Of a stretch of 64,000 nt of DNA, positions 35,128 through 43,243 are shown in pieces. Made by a program: the position numbers and the translations under genes. The first letter of the stretch is position 1; each line of letters opens with the position of its first letter. Source of the stretch: Gemmatimonadaceae bacterium (GTDB lineage Bacteria; Gemmatimonadota; Gemmatimonadetes; Gemmatimonadales; Gemmatimonadaceae); contig DASYSS010000052.1 in assembly GCA_036003045.1 (NCBI GenBank), forward strand, positions 119,608 through 183,607, in the 5' to 3' direction. The notes below the pieces were generated by a model. That model did no database searches and had not been told where the DNA came from. It worked only from the letters and a program-made list of their open reading frames with translations.

Positions 35128-35541
35128 TCACGCGCTCGACTCGTAGTCCTCGATCGCCCATTCGAGCACGTCGGCTTCGAGCCAGCCGCCGTCGCTCTGG
35201 ATCGCGCCCGACGCCTCGAGCATTTGCAGCAGCGAGCGTGCGTGTCGTAGCACTCCGGAGAGCGACATCCGTTCCGCGCGCAGCGTCGTGACGATATCGC
35301 GGACGAGCCCGCGCAGCTTCTCGCGCGCTATGTTCGCCTCTTGAATGTGCTTGCGCGCCTCGATGACCGTCTCCCGAATCTCCGGCGTCCAGTCGGCGAG
35401 CAGGTTATGCCGCGCCATCAAGGCGAGATGTCCCTTTTCGATCTCACGCAGTCGCTGATACTCTCCCGCGGCGTGAGCGACGCCTGGGGGAAGCGCGGAG
35501 AACGAGCTTGCGGGTGATCCTGCGCGCTGCGGGAGACCCAT
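35128..35541 (-). CDS. Hypothetical coiled-coil/helical protein
   Basis: 137-residue helical protein (HAAGEYQRLREIEKGHLALM, RETVIEARKHIQEANIAREK, VLRHARSLLQMLEASGA) ending in acidic VLEWAIEDYESSA. The ATG at 35541 is chosen because GAGAGG lies upstream; the longer frame runs into a different composition. No family recognised. Divergent from the methyltransferase gene. Confidence 0.6.
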   Translation of the reverse strand: MGLPQRAGSPASSFSALPPGVAHAAGEYQRLREIEKGHLALMARHNLLADWTPEIRETVIEARKHIQEANIAREKLRGLVRDIVTTLRAERMSLSGVLRHARSLLQMLEASGAIQSDGGWLEADVLEWAIEDYESSA

Positions 35542-35697
35542 CGGTGTTCCTCTCGGCGGATCGAGAGCGTTTGCAAGTTCGCGCCAGACAGCGACATAAT
35601 CAGCGGGGAAGGCAAGAGTCCGCAAGGGCTTTGGCCAAAGATTGGACGAAGGTCCGACATCGGCCCCGAAACCAGGACGGCCCCTCGAGGGGATTCC

Positions 35698-36462
35698 ATG
35701 ACCTCTGAACGCGTCGACCACGCGGTGAAAGAAGCCCAGGCCGACGAGGCGAACCCCGCCGTCGCCGCAAACCGAACACGGTCTCAAACGGCGGTTCTGG
35801 CGCTGGGTCCGCTGCGGCTGACCGGGCGGGCGGCGCAACTAACGGTACAGGCGATCCTGCTGACGCTTCTCGCGCTGGTCGTGTACTACCGGGCGCGGAT
35901 TCTTTCCACGCCGTTCACGATTTCGGCGCTGCTCTGGATCGCGTGGCAAGTGTACTGGGGCGTCTCCGCGACGAAAACGGCATCGACGGTTCGCTCGGAG
36001 TCGGCGAAATCGCGGGCCTTACATCAATACCTGCTGCTGCTGGGATTCTTTCTGTTGTTCGCGCCGCTTCCATGGCTCGACCACCGCATCCTGCCGGTTG
36101 GCACCGGGTGGGTCTACCTCGGCCTCGCGGTGCAGGCAGCCTTTTTTGGTCTAGCGATCAGCGCGAGGCGCACGCTCGGCCGCAACTGGAGCGGCGCCAT
36201 CACCGAGAAGGTCGACCACGAGCTCGTCCGGTCGGGGCCATATCGCTTTATGCGGCATCCGATCTATACGGCCATCCTCGGAATGTTTCTTGGTTCGGCC
36301 CTCGTGTCGGGAGATCTGCACGCGTTTCTCGCCGTCGCCGTCGTCGTCGCGACGTATCTGAGGAAGATTCGACTCGAGGAGCAGAGCCTCGCGCGGGTCT
36401 TCGGCCCTCGCTACGAGGAATATCGTCGCCAAACACGCGCGTTGATTCCGTGGATTCTCTGA
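35698..36462 (+). CDS. Integral-membrane methyltransferase of the ICMT/PEMT family
   Basis: 254-residue membrane protein with about five helices. The C-terminal catalytic motif typical of isoprenylcysteine carboxyl methyltransferase and phospholipid methyltransferases is clear: ELVRSGPYRFMRHPIYTAIL near residue 175, then LRKIRLEEQSLARVFG and YEEYRRQT near 220. It uses S-adenosylmethionine to methylate a lipid or small hydrophobic acceptor in the membrane. The acceptor cannot be deduced. The N-terminal ~40 residues are polar and unconserved-looking. Confidence 0.88.
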   Translation: MTSERVDHAVKEAQADEANPAVAANRTRSQTAVLALGPLRLTGRAAQLTVQAILLTLLALVVYYRARILSTPFTISALLWIAWQVYWGVSATKTASTVRSESAKSRALHQYLLLLGFFLLFAPLPWLDHRILPVGTGWVYLGLAVQAAFFGLAISARRTLGRNWSGAITEKVDHELVRSGPYRFMRHPIYTAILGMFLGSALVSGDLHAFLAVAVVVATYLRKIRLEEQSLARVFGPRYEEYRRQTRALIPWIL

Positions 36463-36570
36463 GGTCCGCCGCCCTTCCGCGCGGGGGACGGGGAATCTAT
36501 TGTCAGGCCGCGTATTGATTTGCGGCCCCCGCAGAAAAAATCATAGCCCTCACACGACGGAGAGCTGCGT

Positions 36571-37536
36571 ATGTCGTTCCCGCGCATTTTCGTTGGCGCT
36601 GTAGCCGCGCTTTCACTGGCGGCGTGTCACCGCCCGCAGCAAATGGACGAGCACATGTCGCACATGGCGGCCGGCGATCTCGCGGCGACCTCGGTTGCGG
36701 CATCGAACAACCAAGGCAACCCCGCGCTGCCGCCGAGCGCGAACCAGGCGGCGGCCAGGCTCGCGGCGAGCAACCGGCATGGCGAGTGGGTCAAAATCGC
36801 CTGGCGGCCCGGCTCGTCGGATTCGCTGATGGCGTGGGTGGTCTACCCTGCCACGTCCAACCCGCGCACGCCCGTAGTCGTCGTCGTGCACGAGATCTTC
36901 GGACTTCAAACATGGGTGCGCGGCGTAGCCGATCAGGTAGCGGCGGACGGCTTCATCGCGATCGCACCCGACTTGCTCTCTCGAGTCCGTGGCGGGGCGA
37001 GCACGGTGGAGTTGTCGGGGGATACAGCCCGAGCACTCATCCGCGGCGTATCGATCGCCGAGCGAAACGAGGGCATCGACGCCGCGGCACGTTATGCGAT
37101 GTCACAGCCTTCCGCCGCTCAGAAATATTCGGTGATCGGGTTTTGTTGGGGCGGTGGAACGGTCTGGGACCACATGATCAACGGCGGCATTCAGGGATTA
37201 TCGGGTGGTGTGGCGTTCTACGGCCTTCCCTACATGAACGGGGCCGTACCGATCGGCGATTCGCTCGCCAAAATCAGAGTGCCGGTGATGATGTTCAACG
37301 GCGCCATAGACGCACGAACAGGGGCTGGAATGCCTGGCGTCGACTCAGCGATGAAGGCTTTGAATAAGTCGTACTACGGCAAGAATTTCCCGAACGCCGA
37401 GCACGGGTTCGTTCGCGCCCAGGACGACCCGAAGACCCCGCCCAACGAAGTTGTCCAACAGGGAAATCTTGCGGCGATCAAGGAAGCGTGGCCGCAGACG
37501 ATCGCTTTCCTCAAGAAGAACATGGGGATGATGTAA
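36571..37536 (+). CDS. Dienelactone hydrolase family lipoprotein
   Basis: 321-residue exported alpha/beta-hydrolase. The lipobox SLAAC (17-21) is canonical. The family core shows VVVVHEIFGLQTWVRGVAD, APDLLSRV, the nucleophile Cys in GFCWGGG near residue 192, Asp in NGAIDART and His in AEHGFVRA. Dienelactone hydrolases open lactone rings in aromatic degradation; a periplasmic version probably acts on another ester or lactone. Starts with ATG after GGAGAG. Stands alone, convergent with moxR. Confidence 0.9.
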   Translation: MSFPRIFVGAVAALSLAACHRPQQMDEHMSHMAAGDLAATSVAASNNQGNPALPPSANQAAARLAASNRHGEWVKIAWRPGSSDSLMAWVVYPATSNPRTPVVVVVHEIFGLQTWVRGVADQVAADGFIAIAPDLLSRVRGGASTVELSGDTARALIRGVSIAERNEGIDAAARYAMSQPSAAQKYSVIGFCWGGGTVWDHMINGGIQGLSGGVAFYGLPYMNGAVPIGDSLAKIRVPVMMFNGAIDARTGAGMPGVDSAMKALNKSYYGKNFPNAEHGFVRAQDDPKTPPNEVVQQGNLAAIKEAWPQTIAFLKKNMGMM

Positions 37537-37551
37537 TCCCCGCCCGCGCGG

Positions 37552-38562
37552 TTACGGCTTCGAGGGGACGGTCACCAAGCGCTCGGGCGACATCCCCTCG
37601 GCCTCCGCCTGGAAGTTCACGACGACGCGGTGGGTGAGCACTGGGACTGCCATCGCGTTCACATCCTCGAGATCGGGCACGCCGCGCCCGTCCATCGCCG
37701 CGCGTGCCTTGGCGCCGAGTATGAGATACTGCGACGCACGCGGGCCGGCGCCCCAGCTCACGTATTTCTTGACCATCGGCGTCGCTTCATCGGCGGCGGG
37801 GCGCGTGGAACGCGCGAGCTTGACCGCGTAGCTGACGACCGACGGCGGCGCGGGAAGGCGGCGCACGAGATGCTGGAGCTGCAACAGTTGCGCGGCGTCG
37901 AGCACAGGTCGGATCTCGACGTCGAGGTCGCCCGTCGTCGCGGCGACGATTCTCTCTTCTTCGTCGCGGCTCGGGTAGCCGATCGTGAGCTGCATCATGA
38001 AGCGGTCGAGCTGCGCTTCGGGCAGCGGATACGTGCCTTCCTGCTCGATCGGATTCTGCGTCGCGAGGACGAAGAACGGCTCCGGTAACCGGTGAGTCTG
38101 GCCCGCCGCGGTAACGGCATGCTCCTGCATGGCCTGGAGCAGCGCGGCCTGCGTCTTCGGCGGCGCGCGGTTGATTTCGTCGGCGAGTACCACGTTCCCG
38201 AAGATCGGGCCCTTCGCGAACTTGAAGAACCGGCGCGCGCCGCCCGATGTGTGATCTTCCTCGAGCAGCTCGGTACCGGTGATGTCGCTCGGCATCAGGT
38301 CCGGCGTGAATTGCACGCGTGAGAACGTGAGATCGAGCGCCTGCGCGACGGTCTGCACGAGGAGCGTCTTGGCGAGACCGGGAACGCCGACGAGGAGCAC
38401 GTGGCCGCCGGCGAGGAGCGCCGCGACGAGATCGTCGACGATCTTGTGCTGCCCGATGATCCGTCGGCCGATCTGCGCGATCAACTCCGATCGTGCGCGC
38501 GCGAGCTGCTCGAGCAGCTCGACGTCGCGCGAATCGTCCACCGTTGCCTGTCGCGTCGCCAC
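37552..38562 (-). CDS. MoxR-type AAA+ ATPase
   Basis: 336-residue MoxR-family ATPase, usually a chaperone-like partner of VWA-domain proteins in cofactor insertion or envelope stress. Walker A is GVPGLAKT (near 58), Walker B and sensor regions are [20 protein letters not shown] and [21 protein letters not shown], and the C-terminal AAA lid is present ([20 protein letters not shown]). GTG start at 38562, with AGGAG about 9 nt upstream. The usual DUF58/VWA partners are not next to it in this window. Confidence 0.93.
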   Translation of the reverse strand: MATRQATVDDSRDVELLEQLARARSELIAQIGRRIIGQHKIVDDLVAALLAGGHVLLVGVPGLAKTLLVQTVAQALDLTFSRVQFTPDLMPSDITGTELLEEDHTSGGARRFFKFAKGPIFGNVVLADEINRAPPKTQAALLQAMQEHAVTAAGQTHRLPEPFFVLATQNPIEQEGTYPLPEAQLDRFMMQLTIGYPSRDEEERIVAATTGDLDVEIRPVLDAAQLLQLQHLVRRLPAPPSVVSYAVKLARSTRPAADEATPMVKKYVSWGAGPRASQYLILGAKARAAMDGRGVPDLEDVNAMAVPVLTHRVVVNFQAEAEGMSPERLVTVPSKP

Positions 38563-38673
38563 TCGGGATCGCTCCTGTCTCGCGATTGAGGTGTCCGGGA
38601 CAACCTAACCGGTGCGGCCCGACGGTCCAGGGCCGGCCGATTCCGGGCTGCTGGACGACAACTGCAACTACTC

Positions 38674-38878
38674 AACGCAGAGACGCAGAGGACGCAGAGG
38701 ACGCAGAGGACGCAGAGGACGCAGAGGACGCAGAGGGAACACATGAGGAGAAAGAGCGAAGCGGCTTTTGAGAACGACCTCGGGCAGCTGCGGCGTGGCT
38801 GACTGAGGTCGACAGCCAAGTGTTTCTTCGCTGTTTGCTTTCCTCTGCGTCCCTCTGTTTCTCTGCGTCCTCTGCGTC
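38674..38878. repeat. Facing ACGCAGAGG arrays
   Basis: Left arm: seven units of a 9-bp sequence, six of them perfect ACGCAGAGG (38683-38736), preceded by AACGCAGAG. Right arm (38842-38878): degenerate inverse units CCTCTGCGT, CCCTCTGTTT, CTCTGCGTC, CTCTGCGTC. The ~105-bp centre shows nothing I recognise. The element fills most of the gene-free region 38563-38970 between moxR and the BsuPI gene. Confidence 0.85.
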
Positions 38879-38916
38879 AGGCTGTTGCAGTCCTAGTTAT
38901 CTAGGCAGAAATACAA

Positions 38917-38940
38917 CGGGCCGCCGAGATGGGCGGCCCG
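38917..38940 (-). terminator. Terminator of the BsuPI-domain gene
   Basis: Stem CGGGCCGCC / GGCGGCCCG (38917-38925 / 38932-38940). Read on the minus strand it is followed by TTGTATTTCT, giving a reasonable intrinsic terminator about 30 bp after the gene's stop. Confidence 0.75.
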
Positions 38941-38970
38941 ATCCGTGGTACGTGGAGCCTTAGAGTTTTC

Positions 38971-39510
38971 TTACGGCACGACGAAGTCGGCGCGCTGTTC
39001 GGTGGGGAAATTGGCGCTGTTGAGCGTGGCGATCGCGGTGTAGTGGCCGGGTGTCGGCGCCATCCACGTTTCGCGCGCGTGCATGGAGTCGCCGCCGCTC
39101 AGCTGCTTGTTCTGGACGCCTTGCGTGAACATGCGGCCGGCGGACCAGCGCCACACCTCGCGTCCGATGGAGTCGACGACGACGAAGTCGTACGACTGTC
39201 CGCTGCGGAACGTGAGCTCGAGGTGTTTCTTACCGACGTTCTTCACGCCGAGCGCGAACTGAATCGCACGTGGTTGAACGGTGACGTCGAGATGCGAGTC
39301 GAGCTTCGCTTCTGTTTTCTGCGATGACGCCGGTCGAGCGCGCGGACGTTCCGGTCGTTCGACGATTTCGCCGGTTGCGCTGGTTCTCAACGGCATGGCG
39401 CTCGCGAGCGCGGCGGGCTGCGAGTTTTGTGAGCTGGAGCGCGAGCGCGGGCTGCAGGCGAACGCGAGCGCGCCTACGAAAGCCAACGCGATGGCAATAC
39501 GAATGTTCAT
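38971..39510 (-). CDS. Exported BsuPI-domain protein
   Basis: 179-residue protein with a leader ending ALAFACS (possible lipobox, Ala at -3). The C-terminal half matches the BsuPI (intracellular proteinase inhibitor) fold: VQPRAIQFALGVKNVGKKHL, TFRSGQSYDFVVVDSIG, VWRWSAGRMF, then TPGHYTAIATL. Such domains are found in periplasmic proteins that may inhibit or bind proteases. The intervening ~55 residues are Ser/Arg/Pro-rich. The ATG at 39510 begins the leader; the longer frame has no export signal. Confidence 0.85.
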   Translation of the reverse strand: MNIRIAIALAFVGALAFACSPRSRSSSQNSQPAALASAMPLRTSATGEIVERPERPRARPASSQKTEAKLDSHLDVTVQPRAIQFALGVKNVGKKHLELTFRSGQSYDFVVVDSIGREVWRWSAGRMFTQGVQNKQLSGGDSMHARETWMAPTPGHYTAIATLNSANFPTEQRADFVVP

Positions 39511-39707
39511 GAATCCCGGTGGCGGCGAGGGTTGGCCCCCGGTTGCACGTGAACCGCAGTAACCGTTCACAGTACGGCCGTGCGCCAACCTATCTGCGCG
39601 TGGACGAATAGTCAACATGAGAGGCAACGGCGAAGCAACGGTGATGCATCGACTTATGAGCACCGGTCGTGCGTTTGGCAATCGGCGTTGCAGACTGCCA
39701 GGTTTGC

Positions 39708-39736
39708 TTGCGAAAAATTTCACAAGCTCCTAAATT
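39708..39736 (+). promoter_or_regulatory. Candidate promoter of the ATP synthase genes
   Basis: TTGCGA (39708-39713), 17-bp spacer, TAAATT (39731-39736). A start site about 7 nt later would fall a few bases before the ATG at 39747, implying a nearly leaderless message; no Shine-Dalgarno is visible there. Confidence 0.35.
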
Positions 39737-39746
39737 CTGCATCGAA

Positions 39747-40067
39747 ATGGACGACAAGCGGGACGCGCCAAAGGGGCCGGAAGGACGCGGAAGCAGGGTC
39801 AGCCGCGGCACCGCCCAGGTCGTGTCCGGGGCGGAATTCGCTGGGATCGGACTCCAGTTCGCCCTCACGATCCTGGTCTTCGTGTTCGCCGGCGTTTGGC
39901 TCGACAAAAGATTAGGCACGTCCCCGTGGCTCCTTCTCATCTTCGTTTTCGTCGGCGCGGCTGGCGGCTTTTACTCGATGTATCGGCGCGTTACAGCAGC
40001 TCAACGAAGGTCCAAGGACGTCGTCGCCCAGGGACAATCTGACGGCGGGACCGGGCGGGGTAGGTGA
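39747..40067 (+). CDS. AtpZ/AtpI-like ATP synthase accessory protein
   Basis: 106-residue protein with two helices (IGLQFALTILVFVFAGVWL and SPWLLLIFVFVGAAGGFYSM) separated by DKRLGT, the pattern of AtpZ/AtpI-type assembly factors encoded upstream of atpB. The N-terminus is charged and soluble. The gene is first in the F0 cluster and its stop overlaps the next start as GTGA (40064-40067). Confidence 0.82.
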   Translation: MDDKRDAPKGPEGRGSRVSRGTAQVVSGAEFAGIGLQFALTILVFVFAGVWLDKRLGTSPWLLLIFVFVGAAGGFYSMYRRVTAAQRRSKDVVAQGQSDGGTGRGR

Positions 40068-40414
40068 CAAAGGCACTTGCGCGGTACGGGTTACTCGTTG
40101 CGGCGGTAGCGGGTTTGGGGGGAGCGCTTTTGAGCCTCGCATTTCGGGGGCCCGGTGAGCGTTCCGCCGTCTGGATCAGCGCCGGGTTTGCCGTCCTGCT
40201 CCAGCTGGCGGCGTTCGCCGTCGCCAGAGCTGCGGGCCGAGCTGGAATCACGGCCCGAATGGGGGCCGGGATGCTGGTTCGGTTCCTGGGCCTCGTCGGC
40301 TACGCGCTGGTCGTTGCACTCGCCTTGAGGCTGCCGCCGGTCGCGGCGCTGATCACCTTGGCGACCTTACTCTTCGCATCGTCATTGCTCGAACCATTGC
40401 TGATTCGAACATGA
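40064..40414 (+). CDS. AtpI-like small membrane protein
   Basis: 116-residue protein with four hydrophobic helices (GLLVAAVAGLGGALLSLAF, WISAGFAVLLQLAAFAVARA, VRFLGLVGYALVVALALRL, ALITLATLLFASSLLEPLL). Size and position between the AtpZ-like gene and atpB fit the AtpI/ATP synthase I chain group, proposed to help assemble the c ring. GTG start in a GTGA overlap; its stop overlaps atpB as ATGA. Sequence similarity to known AtpI is weak by eye. Confidence 0.7.
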   Translation: MTKALARYGLLVAAVAGLGGALLSLAFRGPGERSAVWISAGFAVLLQLAAFAVARAAGRAGITARMGAGMLVRFLGLVGYALVVALALRLPPVAALITLATLLFASSLLEPLLIRT

Positions 40415-41373
40415 GACTGACCTCGCGGTTTTTCGGATGGCTCGTCGCGGCCGCGCTCCTCGCACCGACCGCGGCACGCGCCCAGGGAGCGCAGGAGCCC
40501 GTCACTCCCTTCGCCAAACAGCTCGGCCCCGCGGACATCATCATGCCGCACATCACGGACTCGAAGACCATCGAGTTCCCGTGCTTCAAGAGTCTCCAGG
40601 AGTGGTCCTGCGAGCACACGTTCGCTACGTGGAACGTGACGATCGCCGGACACACGTTCGACATGGGGCTGACGAAGCACATCTTCTTCATGCTGTTCGC
40701 GGCCGTGCTCCTGACGATCGTGCTGATTTGGACGGCCAGGGTACACGTCCGGAGCACGCAGCGAGCGGGGAGCCCCAGAGGATTCGCCGCCGGGCTCGAA
40801 GCGGTGATCCTGTACCTCCGAAACGAGATCTACGTCCCGGTACTCGGAGGCCATGGCGGCGAACGATACGTCCCGTTCGTGCTCACCCTCTTCTTCTTCA
40901 TTCTGGTCTGTAACCTGTTCGGGCTGATTCCATACGGATCGACGCCGACGGGCAACATCGCTGTCACGGCGACGCTGGCCATCATCACCTTCGTCGTGAT
41001 CGAGGCGGCCGGCATCAAAGCGCTCGGCGCGCGTTACATCGGCACGATCATTTACTGGCCCGAGGGTCCGGTGCTGTTGAAGGCGATGACGATTATCATG
41101 ACGCCGGTCGAAATCGTCGGAAAGTTCACCAAGCCCTTCGCGCTCACGATCCGTCTGTTCGCGAACATGATCGCGGGTCACGTCATCATTCTCGCGCTGA
41201 TCGGACTGATCTTCATGATGGTGGGGTGGCTCGTGTTCGCGCTCGCCCCGCTCGCCTTACTGATGGCGCTCTTCATCATGGTGCTGGAGATCCTGGTGGC
41301 CTTCATCCAGGCGTTCATCTTCTCGCTGCTCGCCGCCGTTTTCATTGGACAGATCAGGGCGGCGCATCACTAA
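40411..41373 (+). CDS. atpB: ATP synthase F0 subunit a
   Basis: 320-residue membrane subunit of the proton channel. The essential Arg is R248 in KPFALTIRLFANMIAGH; other family features are LFGLIPYGSTPTGNIAVT, with five or more helices. The protein has an unusually long ~90-residue N-terminal extension with a signal-peptide-like start (WLVAAALLAPTAARAQG) and a soluble segment. Its start overlaps the AtpI-like stop by 4 nt, and a 246-bp gap containing a GGTGGAC element separates it from atpE. Confidence 0.96.
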   Translation: MRLTSRFFGWLVAAALLAPTAARAQGAQEPVTPFAKQLGPADIIMPHITDSKTIEFPCFKSLQEWSCEHTFATWNVTIAGHTFDMGLTKHIFFMLFAAVLLTIVLIWTARVHVRSTQRAGSPRGFAAGLEAVILYLRNEIYVPVLGGHGGERYVPFVLTLFFFILVCNLFGLIPYGSTPTGNIAVTATLAIITFVVIEAAGIKALGARYIGTIIYWPEGPVLLKAMTIIMTPVEIVGKFTKPFALTIRLFANMIAGHVIILALIGLIFMMVGWLVFALAPLALLMALFIMVLEILVAFIQAFIFSLLAAVFIGQIRAAHH

Positions 41374-41374
41374 A

Positions 41375-41444
41375 CAGGTGGACGGGTGGACAGGTGGACA
41401 GGAAAAACCCAGACGTGAGTGCTTTTGCCGTCCACCCGTCAACC
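41375..41444. repeat. GGTGGAC element between atpB and atpE
   Basis: Direct arm 41375-41402 contains three GGTGGACNG units. Inverse arm 41427-41444 reads GCCGTCCACCCGTCAACC. About 24 bp separate them. A second hairpin (CTGCGGAGG 41459 / CCTCCGCAG 41479) follows. Confidence 0.8.
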
Positions 41445-41616
41445 ATACAGTTGCAGTACTGCGGAGGAAGTGCTTCAACCTCCGCAGAAGTAGCCGGGCG
41501 AATGCTTGGCGATGCTCGTTGAGCCCCGGGGCTCGTTGACGAGCGGCACTGCGGCGGACGATCGCCAACCGGTGCGAAGCAACGGATGTGAACCGCTGTT
41601 TCGATTGGAGAACTGA

Positions 41617-41904
<288 letters not shown>

Positions 41905-41914
41905 CGATTCGGCC

Positions 41915-41940
41915 GACTGGCGCCCCCGGGGGCGCCAGTC
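41915..41940 (+). promoter_or_regulatory. Perfect 26-nt palindrome between atpE and atpF
   Basis: GACTGGCGCCCCC directly followed by GGGGGCGCCAGTC, a 13-bp-arm palindrome with no loop. There is no T-run and atpF continues 25 bp later, so an RNA-stabilising or partial-termination role is more likely than a full terminator. Confidence 0.6.
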
Positions 41941-41965
41941 TCGCCACCTCAATCGAGACTATCTC

Positions 41966-42574
41966 ATGCGTATGCGTTTCTGGTCGGTGACCGTATTCGC
42001 CACGAAGACCGTGGCGGCGAGCGTCGCCCTTACTCAGGAAGCCGCCGCTAGCCCCGCCCCCGAGCATCCTGGCCGCTCATTGGTCGGCCTCCAGCTCAAC
42101 CTGATGTTCTGGACGCTCGCGATCTTCCTGATCCTGTTCTTCATTCTCCGCCGATTCGCGTTCGGTCCCATCGCGGCTGCCGTCGAGGCGCGCGAAAAGG
42201 CGCTCGAGGCGGCGATCGACGCTGCGAAAGCCGATCGCGACGCCGCGGCCAAGCTTCTCGCCGAACACCAGGCGCAAATCGACGCCGCGCGGGGGGAGGC
42301 GCAAAAGCTGATTTCCGACGGCCGATCGGTCGCCGAGAAGATGCGGGGCGATCTGCTTGACCAGACGCGCCGCGAACAGCAGGAGATGCTCGAGCGGGCT
42401 CGTCGGGAGATCGACAGCGAGAAGGATCGCGCGATCGCCCAGCTCCGGAAGGAAGCAGTGGATCTGGCGCTCGCCGGCGCGAGCAAGGTGATCGAGCAGA
42501 ACCTCGAGTCGGCCAGGAACCGCCAGCTCGTCGAGTCCTACCTGTCGTCCATCGGCAACGTAAAGGTCGGCTGA
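41966..42574 (+). CDS. atpF: ATP synthase F0 subunit b
   Basis: 202-residue stator subunit. The N-terminal leader-like segment (ATKTVAASVALTQEAAAS) precedes the single membrane helix (LNLMFWTLAIFLILFFILRRF, ~45-66), followed by the long charged coiled coil (VEAREKALEAAIDAAKADRD to MLERARREIDSEKDRA) that binds delta. The extra ~40 N-terminal residues are longer than in the E. coli protein. The stop shares one base with the atpH start (TGATG). Confidence 0.95.
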   Translation: MRMRFWSVTVFATKTVAASVALTQEAAASPAPEHPGRSLVGLQLNLMFWTLAIFLILFFILRRFAFGPIAAAVEAREKALEAAIDAAKADRDAAAKLLAEHQAQIDAARGEAQKLISDGRSVAEKMRGDLLDQTRREQQEMLERARREIDSEKDRAIAQLRKEAVDLALAGASKVIEQNLESARNRQLVESYLSSIGNVKVG

Positions 42575-43113
42575 TGCGCGAACCCACGATCGCTCGAAAC
42601 TATGCCGAGACGCTGCTGGAGCTTGCGCAGCGCGCGGGCGACCTGCGTGGCTGGGGCGAGATGTTCGACAGCGTTTCGAACGCGTTCGAGACCGACCGGC
42701 GTCTTCGGGTCTTCCTCGAGTCGCCGCGAGTCAGCAGCAAGCAAAAGAATGAGATCATCCAGAAGGCGTACGGCGGCGCGCTCCCGCGGACCTTCGTTCG
42801 GTTCCTCCAGGCGCTGGTCGACCACCGGCGCCAGATGCTGATTCCGGCCATCGCCCACCAATACCATGACCTCATGGACGAGGTGGAAGGCCGGGTCCAC
42901 GCGTCGGTGACGGTCGCGCGCGACGCGGATGAGCGCGACCGCGAGCTCGTGACCTCCCAGCTCTCCCGCGTCCTCGGCAAGACGGTCGTTCCGCACTTCC
43001 ACGTCGACCCGGCCGTGCTCGGTGGCGTCGTGGTCAGGGTGGGTGACACGGTTCTCGACGGGTCGGTCCGGCGACGGCTGGCGATCCTGAGGGGAAAGAT
43101 GTTGGGCAGATAG
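42574..43113 (+). CDS. atpH: ATP synthase F1 subunit delta
   Basis: 179-residue delta subunit that links the b stator to F1. Family blocks are EPTIARNYAETLLELAQRAG at the N-terminus, FLESPRVSSKQKNEII, FVRFLQALVDHRRQML, and the C-terminal GGVVVRVGDTVLDGSVRRRLA. It is the last ATP synthase gene here; atpA, atpG, atpD and atpC do not follow, and the next gene is an S9 peptidase after a GGTGGAC element. Confidence 0.95.
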   Translation: MREPTIARNYAETLLELAQRAGDLRGWGEMFDSVSNAFETDRRLRVFLESPRVSSKQKNEIIQKAYGGALPRTFVRFLQALVDHRRQMLIPAIAHQYHDLMDEVEGRVHASVTVARDADERDRELVTSQLSRVLGKTVVPHFHVDPAVLGGVVVRVGDTVLDGSVRRRLAILRGKMLGR

Positions 43114-43114
43114 G

Positions 43115-43234
43115 CGGGTGGACAGGTGGACGGGTGGACGGGTGGTGGGGGCCAGCACACGGCCCCCGCCTTCCGTATAATGGGGCGTGATGCGCCCACC
43201 CACGTTTGTCCCGGTCCACCTGTCGCCACCTGTG
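43115..43234. repeat. GGTGGAC element after atpH
   Basis: Direct arm 43115-43146 (three to four GGGTGGAC/AGGTGGAC units) and inverse arm about 43193-43234 with GGTCCACCTGTCGCCACC. The centre holds a GGGGGCC/GGCCCCC stem (43146-43166) and a TATAAT box at 43176. Confidence 0.8.
43176..43181 (+). promoter_or_regulatory. TATAAT -10-like box before the S9 peptidase
   Basis: Exact TATAAT in otherwise GC-rich DNA, 62 bp before the peptidase ATG and inside the repeat element; no good -35 is visible at 17 bp spacing. Confidence 0.35.
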
Positions 43235-43243
43235 GAGTCAGAG

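Noticed and set aside
38674..38878. Possible CRISPR array
   Set aside because: Units are 9 bp, abutting, with no spacers; no cas genes. The same applies to the arrays at 1.4 kb.
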